Assembly: GCA_021805565.1 (NCBI GenBank) | Contig: JAJZFA010000035.1 | Span: forward strand, 1 to 43,802 | Direction of reading: 5' to 3' | Length of the DNA stretch: 43,802 nt | Source of the DNA: Pseudomonadota bacterium | GTDB taxonomy: Bacteria > Pseudomonadota > Alphaproteobacteria > Acetobacterales > Acetobacteraceae | Part shown: positions 8,998-16,137 of the stretch, piece by piece | Position numbering within the stretch: the stretch's first letter is position 1 | Layout: each line of letters opens with the position of its first letter | Program-made: the position numbers and the translations under genes | Notes under the pieces: generated by a model | What the model was told of the DNA's origin: nothing | Databases searched by the model: none | Seen by the model: the letters and a program-made list of their open reading frames with translations, nothing else

Positions 8998-9165
8998 CAG
9001 ATGGGGCTTATGCTCTCAACGCCACATGGCTGAAAGTGTGAACATCGCCTTTTTCCGGTCAGGGCGACCCATCTGCGATACGAAAACGACCAATAGCATC
9101 CATCGCCCCTGGAATTGGCGACCGTCTTGATTCGGCTGCTCGCCAACGCCACCACCGGCCTGGGA

Positions 9166-9828
9166 TTATTGCACAGGCTGGGCAACGGGTTCCTTTTCCA
9201 TGTTCATCCCCTTCATGTCCTTGTCGTTCGCATTCGTTTCTGAGCCGGTGGAACGATGATCCGATACGTCTGTAGAGGCAGGCAATCCGGGTCCGCCATG
9301 ACCATGGCGTCCGGCCAGTTTCGCGCTTTCGCTTACGAGGCCGGCGTATCGATGTGCGGTCATGCCTGGCAGTTGTTCGACGAAGGCGACCGTGGCCCAA
9401 AGTTCGTCGTCGCCGTGATCGCTCCAATTGGGCATTCCCGTCATCTTGATGCCGTGTTTCAATATCCAGAATATTTGTGCCGACGTGTAAACGGTCGCCG
9501 TCTGGGCAAGGTCGGGGGGCCGCGGATAAAGCCCGTCGGCGATATCGTCGCGAGGCACACCGGGCGCACCGTGACAGACCGCGCAATGGGTGGCAAAATG
9601 TTCGGTACCCATTGTTATCTCGGCGGGGTCTCGAAGGTTTACAGGCACTTCGATGCCGGCGGCGTGGACCCGGATCGACCGTGTGCGAATATTCTCCAGC
9701 ACCCACGTTGTCAGCGCCCAATGCGGCGTTGTGGCGGCTATATCGTAAACGCCCGATGTGACGAAGACAAAACCGGCAACGATCGCCGCAAGACAGGCTA
9801 CCAGGACGTTCCGGATTATCTTACGCAT
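9166..9828 (-). CDS. Membrane-anchored c-type cytochrome with Met-rich tail, in the copper operon
   Basis: 220 residues from the ATG at 9828; a TTG start 15 bases earlier is possible. An N-terminal helix (about residues 7-25) anchors it on the periplasmic side. Residues 82-86 are CAVCH, a haem c attachment site. A methionine in HGIKMTGMPNWSDHG is the likely sixth ligand. The domain is cytochrome-c-like (cytochrome_CBB3 type), followed by a His/Gly-rich linker and a C-terminal DMKGMNME, the same Met motif as in CopA upstream. It is the last gene of the unit, 45 bases after copB. I infer electron transfer or copper handling next to the CopA oxidase; a role in copper resistance itself is not established. 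Confidence 0.85.
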   Translation of the reverse strand: MRKIIRNVLVACLAAIVAGFVFVTSGVYDIAATTPHWALTTWVLENIRTRSIRVHAAGIEVPVNLRDPAEITMGTEHFATHCAVCHGAPGVPRDDIADGLYPRPPDLAQTATVYTSAQIFWILKHGIKMTGMPNWSDHGDDELWATVAFVEQLPGMTAHRYAGLVSESAKLAGRHGHGGPGLPASTDVSDHRSTGSETNANDKDMKGMNMEKEPVAQPVQ

Positions 9829-9873
9829 GAAGAGTCCCGCCAATAAGGTTGGGACGATTTCGGTATTTTTGCA

Positions 9874-10662
9874 TCAGAACCAGCCCCTGATACCGAAAAC
9901 GAATCGAAATCCCAACGCGGCTTCGCCTTGTTGGAGATAAAGCGGCGTCGATTGACCAAACCCCCCGCGATACGCAACGCCGATATACGGCGCGAACTTG
10001 CGATCGAGCTCATAGCGAAGCCGGATACCGGCATCGATGTCCGACAATCCCGACGCGACCGCCCGGCCCGGATCGGCCTTGGAGTAAATGTTGAGTTCGG
10101 CTTGCGGTTGAAGAATAAGGCGCTGTGTCAACAGAATATCGTAGGACGCAACAAAACGAGCAGCCATGTGTCCCTGATCGCTGACATAGGCCGTTGCTTC
10201 CAGATCGAAGAACAAGGGTGCCAGTCCTTGAATGCCGAACGCGGCCCAGTTACGGGTCGTGCCTGACCCGATGTCGGTTCGCAGACCCGCCTGAAGGTCG
10301 AAGTAAGTCGATATGGCATGGTCGTAGAGAAATTCGTTCTGACCGTCCTCGACAGCGCCATTGCCTTGCGCGAAACCTTCGGATTTGATCCAAAGCTTAT
10401 CGTAATCGGTGCCGGCCCAGGCCTGACCGTCCCAGCGAAACGCCGGATTAGGGCCGCCGACGCGACCTTCGAACTGGTCGAGAATCGCATGCGTATAGAT
10501 ACCGTTATCCATGACCGGCGGCATCATGATGGCCTGGGTCGTGTCCAGCATCGGTTCCATCGTCGTTGCCGGAACGGGCGGGGCATTCACTGCCTGGGCA
10601 TAGACGGCCGGCGCGCCACCCAGCAGCGCGGTCGCCAGAAAAATAGCCTTGAAATGGCTCAT
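9874..10662 (-). CDS. copB: Copper resistance outer-membrane protein CopB
   Basis: 262 residues with a signal peptide (AIFLATALLGGAPAVYAQA) and the CopB/PcoB domain: FEGRVGGPNPAFRWDGQAW, then KLWIKSEGF, and a C-terminal series of beta strands ending in FGIRGWF, as in an outer-membrane barrel. In CopABCD-type systems CopB works with the periplasmic oxidase CopA in copper sequestration or export. The Met/Asp-rich N-terminal segment common in CopB is shortened here (MEPMLDTTQAIMMPPVMDN). Its start overlaps the copA stop by four bases. Confidence 0.93.
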   Translation of the reverse strand: MSHFKAIFLATALLGGAPAVYAQAVNAPPVPATTMEPMLDTTQAIMMPPVMDNGIYTHAILDQFEGRVGGPNPAFRWDGQAWAGTDYDKLWIKSEGFAQGNGAVEDGQNEFLYDHAISTYFDLQAGLRTDIGSGTTRNWAAFGIQGLAPLFFDLEATAYVSDQGHMAARFVASYDILLTQRLILQPQAELNIYSKADPGRAVASGLSDIDAGIRLRYELDRKFAPYIGVAYRGGFGQSTPLYLQQGEAALGFRFVFGIRGWF

Positions 10663-12506
10663 GCTACCCGCACCTCCCGGAACATGCCCATCTCCATGTG
10701 ATAGAGAAGATGGCAGTGATAGGCCCAGCGGCCCGGCGTATCGGCTGTAACCAGATAGCTCAGTCGTTCTCCGGGCCTGACGAGTAAGGTGTGTTTATAT
10801 GGCCTGAATTCGCCTTGTCCGTTTTCGAGTTCGCTCCACAATCCATGGAGATGGATCGGATGTTCCATCATGGAGTCATTGATCAGGATGAACCGGACCC
10901 GTTCATTGCGTTTCAATTCGATCGGTCCGGCTTCGGAGAATTTCTTGCCGTCGAACCCCCAGATAAATCGGTTCATATTACCGGTCAGATGGAGCGTTAT
11001 CTCGCGCGACGGTGGCCGCGGATCGTCGCCGGGCTTAAGCGCCCGGAGGTCGGCATAGGTTAGCGCCCGTCTGCCGGGACCGCCCAGGCCCGCGCCGGGC
11101 TGGCGCAGATCGTTGCGAGGCGCCATCGCGACGTTATCGACTTCCACGTTTTTTTCGAGTTTTCTGCCCGCCGAGGGGTCTGGATCGCTGTTTTTACCAC
11201 CGGCCGGTTTGTCCATATTCATCCCGGCCATGTCTCCGCCGTCCATATTCATCCCGGCCATGTCTCCGCCGTCCATATTCATCCCTGGCATGGCTGCGCC
11301 GGGCTTTTGCATGCCGGGCATCGGTCCATCGTTTGTTTTCATGCTCGCCATGCCGCCCGAACCCATGTCGCCCGAACCCATGCCCATGTCGGCCATGGTG
11401 CGGATGGGGCGAGGGTCCATCGCGGGAATGGGTGCCACCAATCCGGCTTCGGTTGCCAGTGTTCCCCTGGCAAAGCCGCTCCGGTCTTCCGACTGCGCGA
11501 AGATCGTATAGGCCGAACCGGTTTTCGGCTGAACAATGACGTCGTACGTTTCGGCCGTGCCGATGCGGAACTCGTCCACCTCGACCGGCTCGACGTCGTT
11601 GCCGTCGCTTTGCACGACACTCATCGTTAGTCCGGGAATGCGAACGTCGAAAACGCTCATCGACGAACCATTGATAAAGCGCAGGCGCACGCGCTCGTTC
11701 GGCTTGAACAGCGCGGTCCAGTTCGCGCCGGGGGGCTGACCGTTAATAAGATAGGTATAAGCGGCCCCGCCGACATCGAGGATGTCCGTCGGATTCATGC
11801 GCATCTTCCCCCAATCCAGCCGGTTGGAAACCGTTGCGCCAAGTCCGGTCTTCGCCACATCCTGAACGAACGTGCCGGTAGTACGTTGGCCGTAATTGTA
11901 ATAATCGCTTTGGAATTTTAGATTGTTGACGATCTCCTCCGCCGGACGATCGCTCCAGTCCGACAACAGCACCACGTAATCGCGATCGAACGCCTGCGCA
12001 TCGCCGGCCGCAGGGTCGATAACAATGGCGCCGTAAAGTCCGGTTTGCTCCTGGTAACCCGAATGGCTGTGATACCAGTAAGTGCCGCTTTGCAAGACGG
12101 GGATTCGGTAAATGAATGTTTCGCCCGGCGCGATACCGGGGAAGCTCAATCCAGGAACCCCGTCCATGGACGACGGCGACCGGATCCCGTGCCAATGAAT
12201 GGAAGTGGGTTTATCGAGCCGGTTGGTTACGGCGAGTGTGACAGTGTCCCCTTCCCGCCATCGCAGAATGGGTGCTGGCAGCATACTATTAACCAGCGTG
12301 GCGGTTGCCTGGCGGCCGGCGATGTCGATTTGCGCGGCGGCGATTTCGAGATCGAACCGCGTACCCGTCAGTATCGGCGTCCGCGTAGCCGCGAAGGACC
12401 GGCGAGCGGCGACCAGTCCGCCCGCGGCGGTAACAGCCTGGACAAACCGGCGACGGCCCAGCGGCCGGTTGCCGGCTTTAAGATCGGTGTCGTTGTTCAT
12501 TGTCAT
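10659..12506 (-). CDS. copA: Copper resistance multicopper oxidase CopA
   Basis: 615 residues. A twin-arginine signal (GRRRFVQAVTAAGG) sends the folded enzyme to the periplasm. The copper ligands of a multicopper oxidase are present in order: HWHG, HSHSGYQEQTG, HPIHLHG, and HCHLLYHMEMGM near the end, giving the type 1, 2 and 3 sites. Between residues about 375 and 435 lies a Met/Asp/Gly-rich insert with repeats of AGMNMDGGDM, a copper-binding segment typical of CopA/PcoA. The enzyme oxidises Cu(I) and binds copper in the periplasm. It is coupled by ATGA overlaps to the lipoprotein before it and to copB after it. Confidence 0.95.
   Translation of the reverse strand: MTMNNDTDLKAGNRPLGRRRFVQAVTAAGGLVAARRSFAATRTPILTGTRFDLEIAAAQIDIAGRQATATLVNSMLPAPILRWREGDTVTLAVTNRLDKPTSIHWHGIRSPSSMDGVPGLSFPGIAPGETFIYRIPVLQSGTYWYHSHSGYQEQTGLYGAIVIDPAAGDAQAFDRDYVVLLSDWSDRPAEEIVNNLKFQSDYYNYGQRTTGTFVQDVAKTGLGATVSNRLDWGKMRMNPTDILDVGGAAYTYLINGQPPGANWTALFKPNERVRLRFINGSSMSVFDVRIPGLTMSVVQSDGNDVEPVEVDEFRIGTAETYDVIVQPKTGSAYTIFAQSEDRSGFARGTLATEAGLVAPIPAMDPRPIRTMADMGMGSGDMGSGGMASMKTNDGPMPGMQKPGAAMPGMNMDGGDMAGMNMDGGDMAGMNMDKPAGGKNSDPDPSAGRKLEKNVEVDNVAMAPRNDLRQPGAGLGGPGRRALTYADLRALKPGDDPRPPSREITLHLTGNMNRFIWGFDGKKFSEAGPIELKRNERVRFILINDSMMEHPIHLHGLWSELENGQGEFRPYKHTLLVRPGERLSYLVTADTPGRWAYHCHLLYHMEMGMFREVRVA
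11211..11300 (-). repeat. 30-bp tandem repeat encoding the Met-rich segment of CopA
   Basis: Three 30-bp units start at 11211, 11241 and 11271. The first two are identical and the third is diverged. They encode the ten-residue unit AGMNMDGGDM. The near identity suggests recent unit duplication, so copy number may vary between strains. Confidence 0.8.
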
Positions 12507-12745
12507 TGGCCAACCGGGGGCATCGGCATGTCGCCCATCTGGGAAGAATGGCGCATGTCGCGACCGTCGGCGGCCGGATTCGTGGCGGAAGAATGCGCCT
12601 GGCGTCCCCCGGAAGCGCCAAGATCGGCCCCTAAGGGGAACGTCACCGCGGACGGCATCGTTGCTGTTGGGCCTGCATTCATGCAGGCGCCGAGCGCAAG
12701 GGGTATCAGCACCGAAAGCATCGGGCGAATAGGATAGGAAGGCAT
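12503..12745 (-). CDS. Small Met-rich lipoprotein at the head of the cop genes
   Basis: 80 residues from the ATG at 12745, chosen because AAAGGGACTT lies just upstream and it gives a proper signal sequence. The start MPSYPIRPMLSVLIPLALGAC contains the lipobox LGAC, so the mature protein would begin at that Cys and be lipid-anchored. The rest is polar, with His and Met near the end (DMRHSSQMGDMPMP), which fits periplasmic copper binding. Its stop overlaps the copA start by four bases. No family is recognised beyond this. Confidence 0.7.
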   Translation of the reverse strand: MPSYPIRPMLSVLIPLALGACMNAGPTATMPSAVTFPLGADLGASGGRQAHSSATNPAADGRDMRHSSQMGDMPMPPVGQ

Positions 12746-12877
12746 TTTGTAAGTCCCTTTACAGCCGGGCACGCGGGAGATGCGAAGCCGAGGCTTGTCC
12801 AATACTTAACGTTTGAGGCGAAATCGATTTGGTTAGCGTACGCCTGTAAAAGGGGCGCGCAACGCAAACGATCGGCG

Positions 12878-12908
12878 TTAGCCCCGCACCTTTCGGTTTC
12901 GGGGCTAA
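12878..12908. terminator. Hairpin after the Cys/His-rich gene, possible terminator
   Basis: TTAGCCCCG (12878-12886) and CGGGGCTAA (12900-12908) form a perfect 9-bp stem with a 13-base loop. It lies three bases past the stop of the minus-strand gene 12911-13246. There is no T run on the minus side, so termination may be partial, leaving read-through into the cop genes. Confidence 0.45.
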
Positions 12909-12910
12909 TC

Positions 12911-13246
12911 TCAGACGCTAAGTTTGGGAGGGTCTAAATCGGGCGCTACGGAGCGTCCGGAAATCGAAGTGTCGTAAACCGGATAGGTCACTGTGCCCAG
13001 CCAAAGAGGCGCAACACTTGAAACACTATGCGCCAGAAAATCGGGGATCGCGACGCATGCGCCGACGCAACATGTCAGACAGTGCCCGTTCTTCATGCCG
13101 TGGTGGTGATCGGTTTTCCCATCGGTTTGGTGCCCGGCACAGGACTCACCTGCTGCCGCCGGCTGCATGACAATACCGGTCGTCGTCCCGCCGATAAAAG
13201 CGAAGACACACAAAAGCAGCAAAAGACGACGGACCACCTCACGCAT
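12911..13246 (-). CDS. Small secreted Cys/His-rich protein (DUF2946-like), copper-associated
   Basis: 111 residues. A signal peptide (LLLLLCVFAFIGGTTTG) is followed by a metal-ligand cluster DHHHGMKNGHCLTCCVGAC, and the chain ends in RSVAPDLDPPKLSV. The layout matches small secreted proteins of the DUF2946 kind, often found next to copper genes; assignment to that family is by eye. It is probably a periplasmic metal binder. It is the first gene before the lipoprotein-copA-copB series, with a hairpin between. There is no ribosome site before the ATG, and a promoter lies immediately upstream, so the message may be leaderless. Confidence 0.65.
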   Translation of the reverse strand: MREVVRRLLLLLCVFAFIGGTTTGIVMQPAAAGESCAGHQTDGKTDHHHGMKNGHCLTCCVGACVAIPDFLAHSVSSVAPLWLGTVTYPVYDTSISGRSVAPDLDPPKLSV

Positions 13247-13254
13247 GATGTGGA

Positions 13255-13283
13255 TAAATAGAGGCGCTAAATGTGCATGTCAA
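13255..13283 (-). promoter_or_regulatory. Sigma-70-type promoter of the copper operon
   Basis: On the minus strand TTGACA (13278-13283) is followed after 17 bases by TATTTA (13255-13260). Transcription would begin near 13248, within a few bases of the ATG at 13246, implying a leaderless or nearly leaderless message. Confidence 0.55.
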
Positions 13284-13380
13284 CCGGTAGGGCCACGGCC
13301 GGCGATCTGACGGCGGTCAGGCCCAATATTGCAATCCGCCGCCGGTGCAAACTGTCCGGCGGTGCGGGATGGCCCCGGCG

Positions 13381-14154
13381 TCAATCCGCCGTATGGGTCG
13401 CGGTCGGCCAGGGCGGCGGTCCCTGTAGATCCAGCACGGCCGCGATTTGCGCCCCCAGATGCTGGCCCTCGGTCATCAGCCGCCGCAAATCGTTGCCTTC
13501 CGGCGCGGGGTCGTTGCCATCCCAGAAGATAAAGATCGCCCCGACGACTTTTCCCTGTACGTCGGCGGACGGGCAAATCAGCATGCTGGCCGCGCCAAAC
13601 TGGTCGAAGCTGGCACGCATCGATGCCGCGTGCAGATCGCCGATCCGGTGAAAGGCGCATTGTCCCGCCAACAAACTCGGCAGAAAATCGCTCCAGTCAG
13701 ACAATGGCTGGTTGGCCACCGACGGGCCAACCGACCGGCCCGGTGCGGCCACGCCGTTGGTGACGTCGTAGCGCAAAAGGCCGGTTCCGGTCAGCCCGGT
13801 AACGCCGTTATGGATGACGTTCAACCGGACGCGCGATGCCCCGGCGGATCGGGCGAGCATGGATTCGAGCAATTGATCGATCAATTTGTTCGCCGCGGCG
13901 AATTGATGGAGTTCGGTTTGCAAGGTTGTCTGCTCCTCTAACCGGCGTCGTTCGGATCGCGCGGTTTCATTATCGAGAAAGGCAGCCCGGATGCCGGCGG
14001 TAAGATTGCCTTCCTGCATGACATGAATGGCGGTGTAGGCCGCTGCCAGGCATGCGACCGTCAGCATGGGCTGTACAAGCCGGCGTCCGGACGTCCGTCC
14101 CAAATCGGCAAACAGTTCCAGCAGCAACCGGAACGACGTCAGTAATTCGATCAT
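13381..14154 (-). CDS. GAF-like domain protein with N-terminal membrane segment
   Basis: 257 residues from the ATG at 14154; a longer frame reaches 14313, but the extra residues look non-conserved. A membrane segment lies near residues 30-45 (MLTVACLAAAYTAIHVM), then a coiled-coil region (residues about 65-95), then a GAF-like domain with RLNVIHNGV, LLRYDVTNGV and a late hydrophobic strand VVGAIFIFWDG. Family members bind small ligands or serve as sensory modules. No output domain is present. It sits at the edge of the phage-like island and may belong to it. Function unknown. Confidence 0.55.
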   Translation of the reverse strand: MIELLTSFRLLLELFADLGRTSGRRLVQPMLTVACLAAAYTAIHVMQEGNLTAGIRAAFLDNETARSERRRLEEQTTLQTELHQFAAANKLIDQLLESMLARSAGASRVRLNVIHNGVTGLTGTGLLRYDVTNGVAAPGRSVGPSVANQPLSDWSDFLPSLLAGQCAFHRIGDLHAASMRASFDQFGAASMLICPSADVQGKVVGAIFIFWDGNDPAPEGNDLRRLMTEGQHLGAQIAAVLDLQGPPPWPTATHTAD

Positions 14155-14272
14155 CAATTCAATAATCTTTCGCGATAACGGAATTTGGTATGAATAATCG
14201 TTCAGCGACCGGAAGATACGGTTCGGGAATGAGCGACTGAAATAAGCGCGGCAACGTTGAAATCCGTCGTCG

Positions 14273-14557
14273 TTGCATGGGACTTGCAATGGACGGCGAA
14301 GTGCCCCAGGCACTCACGCTGTGTGGAATCAACCGTACCTTGAGACATGCTGCCGGGCGGCATTGCACCGGTTATATCTGGCCGGAACGATGGGCCGGCC
14401 GGCCGGCCAGATGGATGGGTCCTGTCTTGCGCGCATGGCCGGCCTCGGCCTGTGCGAACGATCCGACGGCGATGGGTTTACGCTAACTCCCGGCGGCGCC
14501 CGGCGGCATGCAGCCGAAATACTCAAACGGCCGGCAATCAGGACAGCGGCGCCGTGA
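14273..14557 (+). CDS. Small winged-helix-like phage-type protein, start uncertain
   Basis: Up to 94 residues from a TTG at 14273. The second half (LYLAGTMGRPAG, then LARMAGLGLCERSDGDGF and TLTPGGARRHAAEIL) has the helix-strand-strand pattern of a small winged-helix module seen in short phage-related proteins. The first 30 residues look unconserved, so the true start may be later or the 5' part may be damaged. Its end overlaps the end of the converging gene 14538-14774 by 20 bases. Confidence 0.4.
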   Translation: MHGTCNGRRSAPGTHAVWNQPYLETCCRAALHRLYLAGTMGRPAGQMDGSCLARMAGLGLCERSDGDGFTLTPGGARRHAAEILKRPAIRTAAP

Positions 14558-14774
14558 TCACGGTTTGAATGTCAGCCAGCGTCACGCACAGAATTCGGGC
14601 GCCGTCCGCGGCGGTGATCATCATCAGGTCGCCGGCGGTCAGCATATCGCTGGCATCGGCCAGATAGTTGCCGCGGCCGACCGTTTCCAGCGCATCCTTG
14701 CCGGCTTTGTAGTGCCAGAGCGTAAAGCCGTTGGCATAGGCGAGTACAGACAGGTTGCGAATGGCGAATGCCAT
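14538..14774 (-). CDS. Small phage-associated hypothetical protein
   Basis: 78 residues with a good ribosome site (GGAAGGA, eight bases before the ATG). It begins MAFAIRNLSVLAYANGFTLW and contains DMLTAGDLMMITAADGARIL, a beta-rich pattern. I associate this family with phage-like structural regions of Acetobacteraceae; that link is from memory. No catalytic motif, signal or membrane segment is present. The T run of the terminator hairpin at 14792-14824 ends about 16 bases before the start codon, so expression may depend on read-through of the small RNA unit upstream. Confidence 0.65.
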   Translation of the reverse strand: MAFAIRNLSVLAYANGFTLWHYKAGKDALETVGRGNYLADASDMLTAGDLMMITAADGARILCVTLADIQTVITAPLS

Positions 14775-14791
14775 GAAGAGAGTCCTTCCAT

Positions 14792-14824
14792 AAAAAAAGC
14801 CGCTGCCCGGGATTGGGCAGCGGC
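14792..14824 (-). terminator. Strong Rho-independent terminator of the candidate small RNA
   Basis: A perfect 10-bp GC-rich stem (14799-14808 with 14815-14824), a six-base loop, and a run of seven T on the minus strand. It is the best terminator in the window. Confidence 0.85.
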
Positions 14825-14880
14825 GACAGGCGGCTATTGGAGGGGAGGCTTACGTCGATGGGCGCAGGTCGCCCGTTGAT
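14792..14880 (-). ncRNA. Candidate small RNA with exposed anti-Shine-Dalgarno segment
   Basis: Read on the minus strand: a promoter with perfect TTGACA, a start near 14880, a first hairpin GGGCG-ACCTG-CGCCC, a single-stranded stretch carrying CCTCCCCTCC (14839-14848), then a 10-bp GC hairpin (GCCGCTGCCC/GGGCAGCGGC, 14799-14824) and seven T residues. The length is about 89 nt. The layout resembles trans-acting alphaproteobacterial small RNAs whose CCUCC-type segments block ribosome sites (the family with CcsR and alpha-r14 RNAs). It may alternatively be a leader and attenuator for the 78-residue gene just downstream. On the plus strand the same G-rich run would be a ribosome site for an 11-codon ORF at 14859, but the terminator polarity favours the minus strand. 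Confidence 0.6.
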
Positions 14881-14886
14881 GAAAGG

Positions 14887-14916
14887 ACTTTAGGGGATAA
14901 ACTGAATGAATGTCAA
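14887..14916 (-). promoter_or_regulatory. Promoter of the candidate small RNA
   Basis: On the minus strand a perfect -35 TTGACA (14911-14916) is separated by 18 bases from TAAAGT (14887-14892), which matches four of six -10 positions. The AT-rich stretch upstream contains TTTCCTAT (14924-14931), also found before the S24 repressor gene. Confidence 0.6.
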
Positions 14917-14941
14917 CGATAAATTTCCTATAATATGAAAA

Positions 14942-15325
14942 TTAGCTGACAATTCCCTTAATGCGAAGCGGCCATTCCAGCCTTTCCAACGCTTCCTGCC
15001 ACAAGCAGTGGTCGGCGCGTTCCGCTGCAACGGCAGCGCTGGGGGCAATTTGCCGTTCCCCCCAAATGCGCAGAACCCGCGCGTGCGCGAGGCCGATGCG
15101 CTTCCCGCGATATAAGCCGTCGAGACATTTGACGATGTCGTCGGGATCTCCGGGGCGGGTCACCAGACCCTTGCCGGCAGTGTATCGCGCCCCTTCCCGG
15201 CGGGCGATCAGGGCGGCCATGGTCCACAGCCAGGCAGCCTCGGCCGTGTCGAACGGCTGCAGGCGCGGGTCGCCGCGAACCGGGACAGGATTGGCCGGGC
15301 GCACGTGGCGAGCGATGTTCGGCAT
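14942..15325 (-). CDS. Hypothetical protein divergent from the S24 repressor
   Basis: 127 residues from the ATG at 15325 (MPNIARHVRPANPVPVRGDP); the frame extends upstream, but the conserved-looking part begins here. It contains AAWLWTMAALIARREGAR, DDIVKCLDGLYRGKRI and ends EWPLRIKGIVS, mostly helical with a basic middle. No enzyme motif is visible. I associate this family with phage or phage-remnant loci next to LexA-like repressors. Divergent transcription from the repressor suggests control by it. Role unknown. Confidence 0.65.
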   Translation of the reverse strand: MPNIARHVRPANPVPVRGDPRLQPFDTAEAAWLWTMAALIARREGARYTAGKGLVTRPGDPDDIVKCLDGLYRGKRIGLAHARVLRIWGERQIAPSAAVAAERADHCLWQEALERLEWPLRIKGIVS

Positions 15326-15351
15326 AGGGTAAATTCCCGTTAAGAGTGTGA

Positions 15352-15451
15352 TACATACGAATGCGCGTCGATATGTAACCATAGGTTGCAGAAATTACAA
15401 GGAAATACGGCTGTTTTTCCTATTTATTTTGGCTGCAATTCCTAGGATAAT
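15352..15451. promoter_or_regulatory. Divergent control region with candidate S24 repressor sites
   Basis: Between the hypothetical gene and the repressor gene are TACATA (15352-15357) with TATGTA (15372-15377), and AGGAAA (15400-15405) with TTTCCT (15416-15421), each an inverted pair, plus CCTAGG (15441-15446) overlapping a -10-like GATAAT (15446-15451). Autoregulated repressors usually bind such sites; which pair is used cannot be told. Confidence 0.4.
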
Positions 15452-15489
15452 GCTCCGTACCGAGTCGCGGTTAAGCAGGAGCTATTTGA

Positions 15490-16137
15490 ATGAAACATGA
15501 AGATATCTGGCGCGCCATCGATACGCTGGCCGCCGAAAACGGATTGTCGGCCTCTGGCCTGGCGAAGCGTTCCGGGTTGGATTCGACCACCTTCAATCCG
15601 TCCAAACGGATCATGCCGGATGGCCGAGCGCGCTGGCCGAGCACTGAGAGCGTGGCAAAGGTCCTGGATGCGACAGGCGCCAGTTTGGAAAGTTTTTCGG
15701 CGCTTGTGTCGGGTGCGCGGGCGCTGGCCAGCGGGGGGGCACGCAGCATTTCCCGGCGGGTGCCGCTGATCGGCTTCGCCCAGGCCGGCGGCGAAGGCTA
15801 TTTCGACGATGGCGGGTATCCGGTGGGCGGCAGTTGGGATGAGGTCAGCCTGCCGGAGATCGCCGATCCAAATGCGTATGCGTTGGAAATCAGCGGCGAC
15901 TCGATGGAGCCGGTGTTTCGCGATGGCGATCAGGTGATCGTCTCGCCATCCGCGCCGATTCGCCGCGGCGACCGCGTTGTGGTCCGTACCGGGAATGGGC
16001 AGGTCATGGCCAAGCAGTTGGCCCGCCGGTCCGCGCGCCGCGTTGATTTGAAAAGCCTGAACCCGGAGCATCCCGATTTTAGTTTCGACCTGTCCGAGGT
16101 AACATGGATGCATCGGATCGTCTGGGCCAGTCAGTAA
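15490..16137 (+). CDS. LexA/CI-like S24-family repressor with HTH domain
   Basis: 215 residues. An N-terminal helix-turn-helix (about 15-65, ASGLAKRSGLDSTTFNPSKR) is joined to an S24 peptidase domain. The catalytic pair is visible: Ser138 in ISGDSMEP and Lys175 in VMAKQL. A candidate self-cleavage site Ala99-Gly100 lies in IGFAQAGGEG. Proteins of this type repress promoters until RecA-ssDNA triggers self-cleavage. It is divergent from the hypothetical gene at 14942-15325 and is probably the control gene of a phage-derived island. No integrase or structural genes are nearby. It could also be a domesticated cellular regulator. Confidence 0.9.
   Translation: MKHEDIWRAIDTLAAENGLSASGLAKRSGLDSTTFNPSKRIMPDGRARWPSTESVAKVLDATGASLESFSALVSGARALASGGARSISRRVPLIGFAQAGGEGYFDDGGYPVGGSWDEVSLPEIADPNAYALEISGDSMEPVFRDGDQVIVSPSAPIRRGDRVVVRTGNGQVMAKQLARRSARRVDLKSLNPEHPDFSFDLSEVTWMHRIVWASQ

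Noticed and set aside
8209-9033. 274-codon plus-strand ORF opposite pyrD
   Set aside because: pyrD motifs on the minus strand are complete; the plus frame has no recognisable domain.
14859-14894. 11-codon plus-strand ORF behind a GGAGGGGAGG ribosome-like site
   Set aside because: The strong terminator and promoter both read on the minus strand, where the same bases form the anti-Shine-Dalgarno run; kept only as an alternative.
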